Shown here: one piece after another, positions 13,251 through 21,062 of the stretch | Layout: each line of letters begins with the position of its first letter | Position numbering within the stretch: the stretch's first letter is position 1 | Source of the DNA: a virus | DNA: 30,111 nucleotides | IMG/VR virus record: IMGVR_UViG_3300023434_000007 | Coordinates: 1-30,111 of that record | Strand: one strand, 5' to 3' | Notes under the pieces: generated by a model | Database searches by the model: none | The model's input: the letters and a program-made list of their open reading frames with translations, nothing else | Told to the model about the DNA's origin: nothing | Made by a program: the position numbers and the translations under genes

Positions 13251-14267
13251 ATGGATCAAGAAGCAAGCTTCACATTCACTACTCCCCTCAACGTAAATAT
13301 AGTTAACCTGAAGGGAGAGGAGCACCTGTATGTTGAGGGAGATATTTCCACAAACGATATAGACTTCGTAAACGATATTATGACAAAGGATTGTCAAAAG
13401 TCTATGCAGAAACAAATTCTAGAAAGAAATATGAAATTAGATTTAGAACACGAAGCGTTTAAGGGAGATACTCATGAGGAAAAAGAAATTAACAAAACAA
13501 GGATCCCTGCAGGAAAGATAATCGATGCAACCATTAAAGATTTAGGCAAAGGAAGATACTCAACAAGCGTCAAGTGTGAGATCAATAGGTACAATCCAAA
13601 CTATAAATCAATCAAAGGAAATCTAATAGAAAAATATTTAGATGCTTTCTCGGTGGCATTTCTACCAACCGACATCTCGTACGATCAAAGAGAAGGGAAA
13701 TCAATTCGAATGCTTAATGATGTTACTCTATTAAATGTAGCAATGACAGGAAACCCATGTAACACACGGGCCCAAATGGCAGAAGTATTCACGAAATCAA
13801 TGGATGCACTAGAAGAATATAAGAAAAGAAAATCACTAGATCCAAGCGTAGAAGGACAACTCGAAGTTAAGAGCAAATCACATTCAACCGTTAAATCGGA
13901 AGATATAACTAAATTACACACAAAAAATTCTAAGATGACAGATGACGAAAACGACAAAGAAACTGAAACCGACGAAGGCAGCGATGCTGGAGAAGGCGAA
14001 GGTTCGAATGACGTTGAAGGTAAATCAATTGAGATGCTTAAATCTATTTCAAACGAATTGAAGTCTATGAACGAAAAGTACGACGCTGTTGTGAAAGATA
14101 ATGTTTCTATGAAGGAAGCTCAATCAGAAATGAAAGAGAACATTGCTAAGATTACAGATGCTTTAAAACAACCCGTACATAAGTCCTTGAACAACAATGA
14201 GAATGAACCAGATAAGAAAGCAGCTGAAGCTGATTTAAAATCTGTTGATCCTTTAGACCTTTGCTAA
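13251..14267 (+). CDS. HK97-type prohead protease with scaffold-like C-terminus
   Basis: 338 residues. Residues ~20-175 match HK97-family (U35/S78) prohead proteases: LYVEGDIST, NDIMTKD, MKLDLEHEAF (His67), the catalytic-serine strand LDAFSVAFLP (Ser134), and the terminal TGNPCN turn. The family cleaves scaffold and capsid precursors during maturation. Residues ~205-338 are acidic and helical with a predicted coiled coil (MLKSISNELKSMNEKYDAVV), the expected look of a fused scaffold (delta-like) domain. The MCP gene follows after one base. Confidence 0.87.
   Translation: MDQEASFTFTTPLNVNIVNLKGEEHLYVEGDISTNDIDFVNDIMTKDCQKSMQKQILERNMKLDLEHEAFKGDTHEEKEINKTRIPAGKIIDATIKDLGKGRYSTSVKCEINRYNPNYKSIKGNLIEKYLDAFSVAFLPTDISYDQREGKSIRMLNDVTLLNVAMTGNPCNTRAQMAEVFTKSMDALEEYKKRKSLDPSVEGQLEVKSKSHSTVKSEDITKLHTKNSKMTDDENDKETETDEGSDAGEGEGSNDVEGKSIEMLKSISNELKSMNEKYDAVVKDNVSMKEAQSEMKENIAKITDALKQPVHKSLNNNENEPDKKAAEADLKSVDPLDLC
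14232..14240 (+). promoter_or_regulatory. possible internal promoter for capsid gene
   Basis: GATTTAAAA within the last codons of the protease gene, about 32 bases before the MCP ATG. Spacing is a little long for a leaderless start; it could boost capsid expression. Confidence 0.3.
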
Positions 14268-14268
14268 A

Positions 14269-15369
14269 ATGGGACAAGCATTCACAGGAAGTACAGATGG
14301 CCTTGATTTTCAAGACGCCTACTTCCAATCGTTCGCAAACCTTAAGAGCAAAACCATGTATTGGGACCCAGTAAGTGGTGTGGACATGAGGCCAGAGGCC
14401 GGCATGAAAGCAACTACTACAACTCAGGGTGGAACTGGAACTGCAGGATATGCAATGATTCCAGTCTATTTATCTCCTTTGCTGATTGATCAGACGAGGA
14501 AGAGAACACCATTAGTTGAGCTAATTCCTCGAGTGACAAACTTGGGAATGTACGCTGACTGGAACGAGATAACTGAAAAAGGTGCTGCGTTTACAGCACT
14601 AGAAGATGGTGCATTTGGAGAAGCTAACGATACAATCGATAGGTACTCTACGCCAATCAAATTCCTTTATTCAGTTGGTCGAGTTACTGGACCTGCACGA
14701 GCAGCGCAACCTGCGTTCGTTCTTGAAGGCTTTCAGGGAACTGGTTCTGGGTTAGGCGGTAGTGCATTCGGAAACGTTGCAGCCTCTAACGCTATGCAAT
14801 TAAGAGTTCTAACCGCGGCAAGAGCACTAAAGGAATTGGAAGAAAGTTTAATCGTTAATGGTGACGCATCCACAGACGCAACTGAGTTCTCAGGTATCGT
14901 AAAGTTACAGAGTACAACAAATCAGCTTGATTTGGACGGCGCAGCATTAACATACAATGATATTGAAACAGCGGTTAGATACGCTATTGATGACTCGGGT
15001 AACCCTAAGTTAGCAATCGCTTCTAGCGCAGCACTACAGGACGTGCGAAAGATTATGTTGGATACATACCGATATTCTCCAAGCGATGTTCCTAATGGTA
15101 TCTTACCATTTGGTGTACCAGCTGCTATATCAGTAATGACAATTGCTGGTCCAATACCAATGATTTATTCTCAATATTTGAGCAATACTTCAGGTGCTAA
15201 ACAGATTTACTTCCTTGATACAGATTACATCGAGATGAGGGTTTTGCAGGATACAACATACGAAGCGCTAGGTAAAACTAACGATTCGGATAAGTTCTAT
15301 CTAAAGCAGTACCAATGTCTAGTGATGAAAAATCCAAAGTTCAACGCGTTTATTGACAATATATTATAA
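14269..15369 (+). CDS. major capsid protein, HK97 fold
   Basis: 366 residues. After a variable N-terminal ~60 residues the sequence shows the HK97-fold progression: YAMIPVYLSPLLIDQTRKRT (N-arm to spine helix), PLVELIPRVTN, the central A-domain segment with ALKELEESLIVNG, AIASSAALQDVRKIML, and the terminal YFLDTDYIEMRVLQD and QYQCLVMKNPKFNAFI. Together with its place after the protease this makes a capsid protein secure. It starts one base after the protease stop and is followed by a strong T-tract, consistent with high expression. No intein or HNH gene interrupts it. Confidence 0.9.
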   Translation: MGQAFTGSTDGLDFQDAYFQSFANLKSKTMYWDPVSGVDMRPEAGMKATTTTQGGTGTAGYAMIPVYLSPLLIDQTRKRTPLVELIPRVTNLGMYADWNEITEKGAAFTALEDGAFGEANDTIDRYSTPIKFLYSVGRVTGPARAAQPAFVLEGFQGTGSGLGGSAFGNVAASNAMQLRVLTAARALKELEESLIVNGDASTDATEFSGIVKLQSTTNQLDLDGAALTYNDIETAVRYAIDDSGNPKLAIASSAALQDVRKIMLDTYRYSPSDVPNGILPFGVPAAISVMTIAGPIPMIYSQYLSNTSGAKQIYFLDTDYIEMRVLQDTTYEALGKTNDSDKFYLKQYQCLVMKNPKFNAFIDNIL

Positions 15370-15375
15370 ATAACA

Positions 15376-15420
15376 ATTTTATTTTTATTTTTTTATTTGA
15401 ATTTTCTCGGTCGGAGAAAA
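15376..15420 (+). terminator. T-tract terminator followed by hairpin
   Basis: A T-rich run (15377-15399) just after the capsid gene should terminate transcription in archaea. It is followed by a 7-bp hairpin TTTTCTC-GGTCG-GAGAAAA (15402-15420), which may protect the end of the mRNA or act on the downstream message. The same two-part arrangement recurs at 16817-16863. Confidence 0.6.
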
Positions 15421-15465
15421 AAAACATACGACAGTGCCAGAACAGGCATCCCAACTAAATCACAC

Positions 15466-15472
15466 AGGAGGT
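15466..15472 (+). promoter_or_regulatory. strong ribosome binding site before an AUA codon
   Basis: AGGAGGT followed by seven A's and then ATA GCA. The spacing is ideal for initiation at ATA (15480). The same GGAGGTAAAAAA sequence precedes ATG-started genes at 3634 and 25223. Confidence 0.6.
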
Positions 15473-15479
15473 AAAAAAA

Positions 15480-15752
15480 ATAGCAGCAATAGATATAGAT
15501 GATTGTACGGTAACAAACGACCCACAAGTTGGGTTTAATGTTTACAAGATAGTAACACCAGCAACAGCTGATGACGCAGATACGATTGACATCAGTTCAC
15601 TTGTGGATATCTCAAAGATAGTATGCGCTTCAAGTTATGGAGCAACTGACGACTGGGAACCAATCCTAGTAATTACAGACGCGACAGGACTACTGATTCC
15701 AGGAGCAACTGATAGCGAAGCAAGAACAATCTACGTAATGGGCCGTCTTTAG
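15480..15752 (+). CDS. virion-associated protein with apparent AUA start
   Basis: A 90-codon frame (first residues written (M)AAIDIDDCTVTNDPQVG, ending SEARTIYVMGRL) with a strongly coding look: Ala/Thr/Asp-rich, beta-like, much like its neighbours. No ATG, GTG or TTG opens it; an in-frame stop lies at 15456 and the only codon at ribosome-site distance is ATA. The first in-frame GTG, near 15601, would discard the first 40 residues. Position directly after the major capsid protein suggests a capsid decoration or head protein. Either AUA is used as a start, or the ATG has mutated and the gene is silenced. Confidence 0.65.
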   Translation: MAAIDIDDCTVTNDPQVGFNVYKIVTPATADDADTIDISSLVDISKIVCASSYGATDDWEPILVITDATGLLIPGATDSEARTIYVMGRL

Positions 15753-15772
15753 ATTGCCGTTTTTGAATTAAA

Positions 15773-16549
15773 ATGGTAGGACAAGGAATAGTAAGCGGAA
15801 ACATGACTGGCGACCGAGTGTACAAAGACAAAGTTAAAGTTGAGGGAAATTTTAGTCGAAGTCCAGAGAGATATTATCTTGAATGGATGGGACGAAAGGT
15901 TGGTCTTAACGGAGATATTGATGCAGTGTACACAACTGAAATAGCTCGAGCAATTAGTACAGACTTCGAACTTTTGGGAGAAAATGCAGTTACAACTTGT
16001 AGTACGTATTCGGCAACGGACGCGGCTATGCTTTTGACAACAACTGCAGCTGATAACGATCAAGTGATTTTATTGCCACATCTAGACTCTGAATACTCGC
16101 CATGGACGGGAGTAAAATGGGGAACTGAAAACCAGGTAATCTGGGAAGCAGCAATAAAAACACCGGCATCAGTAGCGACAATTCTATTCTGGGCAGGTTT
16201 GAAATTAACAAACACACCCGTAATAGCAACCGACGATGACAAAGTATTCTTCAGATATTCAACTGACGATACGGATGCAGGATGGGTAGTTGAAAGTTCA
16301 ATTGGTGGCACAGACACAGCGAAAGCAAGTGGAGTGACATGCGCGGCAAGCACAGTTTATCGATTTAGAATTGAAATAGATTCAGACCGAAAAGCACATT
16401 GTTACATCAATGATAAATGTGTAGAAGTGACTACAGCTTTGACAAATGACGTGGATTTAATTCCATACATCGGAATGCAAAACCTGGGAGCAGGAGCTAG
16501 AGTGTTGACAGTTTACTACGAGAAAATCTCTCGAGTGTTATTCGAATAA
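15773..16549 (+). CDS. lectin-like virion protein (capsid fibre/decoration candidate)
   Basis: 258 residues. Residues ~90-258 have the strand pattern of a concanavalin-like jelly-roll: NQVIWEAAIKTP, ATILFWAGLKLT, DDKVFFRYSTDDTD, STVYRFRIEIDSDRKAHCYI and NDVDLIPYIGMQNL, as in phage head- or fibre-associated carbohydrate-binding modules. Residues 1-60 are a separate basic segment. Located behind the capsid gene, it may decorate the head. No transmembrane or signal sequence. Exact family not certain. Confidence 0.6.
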   Translation: MVGQGIVSGNMTGDRVYKDKVKVEGNFSRSPERYYLEWMGRKVGLNGDIDAVYTTEIARAISTDFELLGENAVTTCSTYSATDAAMLLTTTAADNDQVILLPHLDSEYSPWTGVKWGTENQVIWEAAIKTPASVATILFWAGLKLTNTPVIATDDDKVFFRYSTDDTDAGWVVESSIGGTDTAKASGVTCAASTVYRFRIEIDSDRKAHCYINDKCVEVTTALTNDVDLIPYIGMQNLGAGARVLTVYYEKISRVLFE

Positions 16550-16550
16550 A

Positions 16551-16811
16551 ATGGCGAAAGACAAATTAATCGAAGCACCAAAGAAATCTGAAGTAGCAAC
16601 AGTCAAACCCGTAGAGCCTAAGGTAGAACCAAAACCAGTAGACAAACCAATTGAGCAACCCAAAGTATTAAAATTCATGAACCCCGGAAAGGCGATCAAG
16701 ATTAAATTAATCGAAGGGAACAAGTTCAGATGGATAACATTGAAGACTGGAGAAGAAGTGGAACTATCACAAAGAATCGCTAAAAGGAACAATCTCGTAG
16801 AAGTTAAATAA
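16551..16811 (+). CDS. small virion-module protein with Pro/Lys linker and beta domain
   Basis: 86 residues: an N-terminal Pro/Glu/Val/Lys-rich linker (about residues 10-45, e.g. EPKVEPKPVDKPIEQP) and a small beta domain (AIKIKLIEG, FRWITLKTGEEVELSQR, LVEVK). The beta domain resembles the N-terminal part of the gene at 17279 (IKIRIG, HWATIRKGESVELTAR), so the two are probably paralogous modules. It starts one base after the previous stop. Function unknown; location suggests a head-associated accessory protein. Confidence 0.6.
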   Translation: MAKDKLIEAPKKSEVATVKPVEPKVEPKPVDKPIEQPKVLKFMNPGKAIKIKLIEGNKFRWITLKTGEEVELSQRIAKRNNLVEVK

Positions 16812-16816
16812 ACAAA

Positions 16817-16863
16817 CTTTTTTTTATTTTTTTTATTTATTTTTCTTGTTTTAAGAAACAAGA
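16817..16863 (+). terminator. T-tract terminator followed by hairpin
   Basis: T-rich run 16818-16844 followed by an 8-bp hairpin TCTTGTTT-TAAG-AAACAAGA (16844-16863). A further small hairpin AGGTC-GAGG-GACCT follows (16863-16876). It repeats the arrangement seen after the capsid gene. Confidence 0.6.
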
Positions 16864-16902
16864 GGTCGAGGGACCTTAAGTCAACTAAATGGAGAAACAA
16901 AC

Positions 16903-17277
16903 ATGTCAAAAATAACAAAGTACAAAATATCGGCAACAATTGCAGCAGGTGCGACCTCAGCCTCAGCTTATAGCGTACCTATAAGAGGAAGGGTTATTGC
17001 AGTAGGAGTTGACTATCCGACGCACAGTTGTACCGTTGACCTAGACACGGATGGAGAAGCTTCGGCTCAAAAAATCCTAGACTTGGCAGCAGCGACAACA
17101 GATAAGACTTATTATCCAAGAACACCAGTTTGCATAAATACTGGAGCAGAAACAGTATTGTCGTACACAGGATTAAAAGTTTATGAGCCATTCACGGTTT
17201 ACGGACGAGTTAAATTATCACTTGCATCTGGAACAGCAACAGAAACCGTATCAGTACACTTGATGGTTGAGGAATAA
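16903..17277 (+). CDS. beta-rich virion accessory protein
   Basis: 124 residues starting MSKITKYKISATIAAGATSA. Alternating Ala/Thr/Val segments (VRGRVIAVGVDYP-like strand, FTVYGRVKLSLASG, VSVHLMVEE) suggest an all-beta fold typical of head decoration or fibre proteins. No signal peptide. It follows its own terminator/hairpin region with GGAG ahead of the ATG, so it may be separately expressed. No family recognised. Confidence 0.5.
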   Translation: MSKITKYKISATIAAGATSASAYSVPIRGRVIAVGVDYPTHSCTVDLDTDGEASAQKILDLAAATTDKTYYPRTPVCINTGAETVLSYTGLKVYEPFTVYGRVKLSLASGTATETVSVHLMVEE

Positions 17278-17278
17278 A

Positions 17279-17653
17279 ATGTGGTTCATCAATAGAGGTG
17301 GGACAATTAAGATTCGTATCGGGAAAGCAAGGGATTGTCATTGGGCCACAATAAGAAAAGGAGAAAGTGTAGAGTTAACAGCTAGGGCTGGAATTTCTTA
17401 TGGGTTCTCCGTCAAAACGACTGAAGGACAAATTGGATCCAAGAAAGTCGAAACAAAACAAATCCAAAACACATTTCTAGAAGAATTAATAAAAATCAAA
17501 GGCATAGGTCGAAAGACGGCCCAGGACATTACAAAAATATTCCCTGCAAGAGAAGAACTAATAAAAACGATTCGGGCTAGTACCGATGAATATGCACTTC
17601 CATTCAGGGATGATATTGCTAAGATTTTGGAGGAGGCCTATGGCACCAAATAA
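17279..17653 (+). CDS. beta-domain plus helix-hairpin-helix protein
   Basis: 124 residues. Residues 1-50 repeat the small beta module of the protein at 16551 (TIKIRIG, HWATIRKGESVELTAR). Residues ~68-95 form a helix-hairpin-helix, LEELIKIKGIGRKTAQDITK, a non-specific DNA-binding motif or a rigid connector. The start at 17279 gives the one-base TAA-A-ATG junction; the frame from 17267 would overlap the previous gene without a ribosome site. The end overlaps the next gene by 14 bases. A head-internal DNA-binding or connector role is possible. Confidence 0.6.
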   Translation: MWFINRGGTIKIRIGKARDCHWATIRKGESVELTARAGISYGFSVKTTEGQIGSKKVETKQIQNTFLEELIKIKGIGRKTAQDITKIFPAREELIKTIRASTDEYALPFRDDIAKILEEAYGTK

Positions 17654-17882
17654 GATGGCGGGGTGTGCTTTTGGAAAGGTGTCCAGGGAAAAGATAGAAA
17701 ATCTTAAAGCAGGGTTTGAGAAGGTCGAAAAGAAAATTGATGGCCTAGATACCAAAGTCACACAATTATTTAATCATCAATCGAACAGACTTCCAACATG
17801 GGCAACAATAGCATTATCATTTTTAACAATGTTGGTTGGAGCATTACTAGGAGTTATCGGAAGGGGGATATTCAATGGCTGA
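17640..17882 (+). CDS. XhlA/holin-like coiled-coil membrane protein
   Basis: 80 residues from ATG 17640, which has GGAGGAGG just upstream. Residues 15-48 are a coiled coil (KIENLKAGFEKVEKKIDGLD), and 53-75 a single membrane span (TWATIALSFLTMLVGALLGV). This coil-plus-C-terminal-span layout and size match XhlA-type phage hemolysin/holin accessory proteins. A lysis role in an archaeal virus is inference; the location within connector genes rather than a lysis cassette is unusual. The longer frame from 17586 is unlikely. Confidence 0.6.
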   Translation: MAPNKMAGCAFGKVSREKIENLKAGFEKVEKKIDGLDTKVTQLFNHQSNRLPTWATIALSFLTMLVGALLGVIGRGIFNG

Positions 17883-18708
17883 AGATGACGGAGACTTCGC
17901 AACTGTGGCTGAGGTTAGGCGTATTTGTGGAATTGCTGCAGCAGAGATAAGCGACACGGATGTTGGACTTATGATAGTGGACGCAGAGGCTAAGATTCCA
18001 AGATTTTTTAATACATATTTCAAACCGACAGAGGTAATCGAGATTAATGATGGGGAAGGAACTAGTAGGCATCACCTCGAAAAGAACCCCGTGTTGGGCG
18101 TGAGAGCCTTAAAAATCGACGGGACCACAGTGGATCCAGACGACTTGGAGCTTCAGAAGGAATCGGGTTATATTTTTTTAGGAACAGGGGCAGAAGTGCC
18201 AACATTTTCAAGCAAGCGTAATTCTGTCGTAGTCAAATATGTGTATGGCAGTGTCATACATTCACAGACAGTCAGCACAACATCCTCGGCGGCAACCATC
18301 GCAGGTACGGGGGTCTCAGTCTCCGTTGCAAGCGAAACGGGATTCGCTGAGAATGATTGGGTTGAAATTTTAGGAATGGACGGATACCGAGAAGCGGCAA
18401 AGATAACTGCAACAGGAGTAGGAAGCATAACACTCGACCAATTAGTTTTAACACATGAGTCCGGGAGCAGCATTGTGAAATTAGAAGTAGAGCACATCTT
18501 CATCGAATTAATGAATACGGTTTGCGCAATTGCATGCGTTGCAAGAATTATCGGACAATCCTACACAGACATCGTAGGCTACACATTAGCAGAGATGCAT
18601 GTCCAAAAAGGAGAGCCGTACACACAATTTAGAGAAACTGCTAACCAGCTAATTAAACAAAGAGATGAGATGATGTCGAGGATAAGCATCAGACCAGCAA
18701 TATTCTAA
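17875..18708 (+). CDS. head-tail connector/adaptor candidate
   Basis: 277 residues. The start (FATVAEVRRICGIAAAEISD then VGLMIVDAEAKIPRFFNTYF) is the helical pattern of gp6/gp15-type head-tail adaptors, and the C-terminal part (LMNTVCAIACVARIIG to FRETANQLIKQRDEMMSRI) supplies the other helices. Between them sits a beta-rich insertion of about 130 residues (VIEINDGEG, LKIDGTTVDPDDL, SVSVASETGFAENDW) that is larger than in classical adaptors. Role inferred from position between capsid and neck genes. It overlaps both neighbours by a few bases. Confidence 0.6.
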   Translation: MAEDDGDFATVAEVRRICGIAAAEISDTDVGLMIVDAEAKIPRFFNTYFKPTEVIEINDGEGTSRHHLEKNPVLGVRALKIDGTTVDPDDLELQKESGYIFLGTGAEVPTFSSKRNSVVVKYVYGSVIHSQTVSTTSSAATIAGTGVSVSVASETGFAENDWVEILGMDGYREAAKITATGVGSITLDQLVLTHESGSSIVKLEVEHIFIELMNTVCAIACVARIIGQSYTDIVGYTLAEMHVQKGEPYTQFRETANQLIKQRDEMMSRISIRPAIF

Positions 18709-21062
18709 TGTCAGACTTCACACCACAGGGCGATATTAACCTACGAGATACTTATGAACTAGAAGGCGCTACAAAAGTCACAGCCACAGAATTCTATGGA
18801 GATGGTTCAAATTTAACTGGTGTTAGTGGAAACGTAAGCACCTCAGGAACCCCAATAGCAAACGACTTCGCAAGATTTTCAGCCGGAGCAGTGATTGCAG
18901 GTCTTTCTTATACTGAGACTAGAAGCGCTCTAAACATTGAAGATGGAGCAGATGTCACAGATTCAACAAACGTTGCCTCAGCAGGTGCGGCAATGGCAGG
19001 AGGAGCCTTCCATGATGGGTTCTCTGATTTTGTAGCAAACGAGCATCTCGATTGGACAGCAGACCAGGGAGCAATAAACATTCATTCAGGAAACTACACA
19101 GATACAAATACCCAATTAAGTGATGGAGACATTGGAGCATTTGGTTATACAAAAGATGTGGAAGTCGATTGGACAGTAGACCAAAATCCGGCTGTGATTA
19201 ATGCGGCAAACTACACTGATACAAACACAACCTACACAGCCGGAGATTTCGCGCATGATAGTTTGGCAAGTATTCCAGTAAACGACCATTTAGATTGGAC
19301 AGCAGACCAGGGAGCGAAAAACATCCATTCCGGAAATTATACTGATACAACATACGCAGCAAACCAAGTTTTAGACTGGACAGCAGACCAGGGGGCAACT
19401 AACATCAATGCAGGTAATTATACGAATACCGGAGACACAACAGCCCATGCCTCTTTTTCACAATTAGACTATGCAAGTGCAGGACACACAGGATTCGCAC
19501 CAGCTTTGACAGGCGACCAAAATTATGTTACTGATGATGATATAACACTTCTAGGAAATACAAGCGGAACAAATTCAGGAGATCAAGATATAAGCGGAAT
19601 AGGAACAAACACAACAGCGATCGATTTTAATACAACTCATAGGGGATTAACAAACAACCCACATTCAGTAGACAAAACAGATGTGAGTCTTGGAAATGTT
19701 CCGAATGTTGACTGTACAAATGCTTCAAATATTTCTAGTGGAACCATTTCAAGTGCAGTATTACCACCAGTAGCATTGACTTCGGTACAAACTGCAGTAA
19801 GTGAAGTGGCAATGTTAGCATTAACAACAGAAGAAGGTGATGTGGTTATTCGAACAGATGAGAATAAATCGTATATGCACAATGGCGGAAGCGCAGGAAC
19901 TATGGCAGACTTTACAGAATTACAAACTCCAACAGATAGTGTCTTGAGTGTTAATGGAGAAACAGGAACAGTAGTTTTAACGACTGGAGATATAGGTGTA
20001 GATGCAGATTCAAATTATGTAACAGACGCTCAAGTAACGGTAATCGGAAATACTACAAATACAAATTCTGGAGACCAAACAAGCATTGTAGGGATTACTG
20101 GAACCAAATCACAATTTAATACAGCAGTAACAGATGGAGATATAGCTTATAGTGGTGGAGCTTTCCATGATGGATTTTCTGATTTTGTTGTTAATGAGCA
20201 TCTAGACTGGACCACAGACAGAGGAGCAACAAATATCCATTCTGGAAATTATACTAACACAACCTATACTTCTTCAGATTTTACTCACGATAGTTTAACT
20301 GGAGTTACTGCTAACGAACATCTTGATTGGACAACCGATTTGGGTGCAACTAATATCAACGCTGCTAATTATACAGACACAGGGGACACAACAGACCACA
20401 CAGCTTTAAGTAATATTGGAACTCAAACTCACGCTCAACTCGAAACAGCAATCGGACTAAACACAGCAAAGGAAACGGACGTAGACCATAATGTAACAAC
20501 AAATATTACAGTAGTCGAAGCTCCAACAAATGTAGATATTCAATCAAGTGATGGAACAAATGATACTATTGCCGCTGCTAATGCGACGAACGCTGGGGTT
20601 ATGACAACTACTATGTATGATGAACATGTTGTTAATAATGCTAAAGATACAGATGTGAATCATAATGTTTCAACAAACCTAAGTGTAGGAACAAAGACAG
20701 CCACTACGATGGATGTTAATTCTTCTGATGGAACAAACGCAACTCTAGTTGAAGCAGATACTACAAATGCAGGACTATTAGGGGCAGACAAGTGGGATGA
20801 GATTGTTGCTAACACTAACAAAATTTCTTATAATTCAACAGCATCAACTAAACTAGGAACAATCGAAGAAAGTGCGGATGTGACAGACGCGACAAATGTT
20901 GTTAGTGCATTAAGCGCAGCAACATTGACTGGAGCATTAACTGCAGCAGACCACGGGACAGCAGCAACCGACCAAGTAGTTAATGTTTGTTACGGGACGG
21001 GAAGTCCACCAACAGCAAACACTACAACGATTGGAAGTTTGTTTGTGAAATACACGGCATAA
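18708..21062 (+). CDS. large repetitive fibre protein
   Basis: 784 residues rich in Thr, Asn, Asp, Ala and Gly, with many short repeats. The clearest is (N)EHLDWT(A/T)D(Q/R)GAxNIHSGNYT, present completely or partly about six times, plus repeated DGFSDFV and TNTxSGDQ segments. It opens with DINLRDTYELEGATKVTATE and GDGSNLTGVSG, a common start-of-fibre element. This is typical of trimeric tail or head fibres that touch the host surface. Placed between connector genes rather than after the tape measure, it may decorate head or neck. The last codon overlaps the next start (TAATG). Confidence 0.8.
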   Translation: MSDFTPQGDINLRDTYELEGATKVTATEFYGDGSNLTGVSGNVSTSGTPIANDFARFSAGAVIAGLSYTETRSALNIEDGADVTDSTNVASAGAAMAGGAFHDGFSDFVANEHLDWTADQGAINIHSGNYTDTNTQLSDGDIGAFGYTKDVEVDWTVDQNPAVINAANYTDTNTTYTAGDFAHDSLASIPVNDHLDWTADQGAKNIHSGNYTDTTYAANQVLDWTADQGATNINAGNYTNTGDTTAHASFSQLDYASAGHTGFAPALTGDQNYVTDDDITLLGNTSGTNSGDQDISGIGTNTTAIDFNTTHRGLTNNPHSVDKTDVSLGNVPNVDCTNASNISSGTISSAVLPPVALTSVQTAVSEVAMLALTTEEGDVVIRTDENKSYMHNGGSAGTMADFTELQTPTDSVLSVNGETGTVVLTTGDIGVDADSNYVTDAQVTVIGNTTNTNSGDQTSIVGITGTKSQFNTAVTDGDIAYSGGAFHDGFSDFVVNEHLDWTTDRGATNIHSGNYTNTTYTSSDFTHDSLTGVTANEHLDWTTDLGATNINAANYTDTGDTTDHTALSNIGTQTHAQLETAIGLNTAKETDVDHNVTTNITVVEAPTNVDIQSSDGTNDTIAAANATNAGVMTTTMYDEHVVNNAKDTDVNHNVSTNLSVGTKTATTMDVNSSDGTNATLVEADTTNAGLLGADKWDEIVANTNKISYNSTASTKLGTIEESADVTDATNVVSALSAATLTGALTAADHGTAATDQVVNVCYGTGSPPTANTTTIGSLFVKYTA
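19003..20380 (+). repeat. imperfect protein-coding repeats in fibre gene
   Basis: Copies of the NEHLDWTxDxGAxNIHSGNYT unit begin near 19039, 19284, 19368, 20196 and 20317, with a partial one at 19161. A longer duplicated block (GAFHDGFSDFV plus the unit) is seen at 19003-19095 and 20158-20250. The nucleotide copies differ mainly at third positions, so the duplication is old or under selection. Confidence 0.7.

Noticed and set aside
15480-15752. Treating the AUA-started frame as a non-coding spacer
   Set aside because: The 90-codon frame has a strong ribosome site at its head and composition like neighbouring virion genes; a 270-base gap would be the longest in this compact genome.
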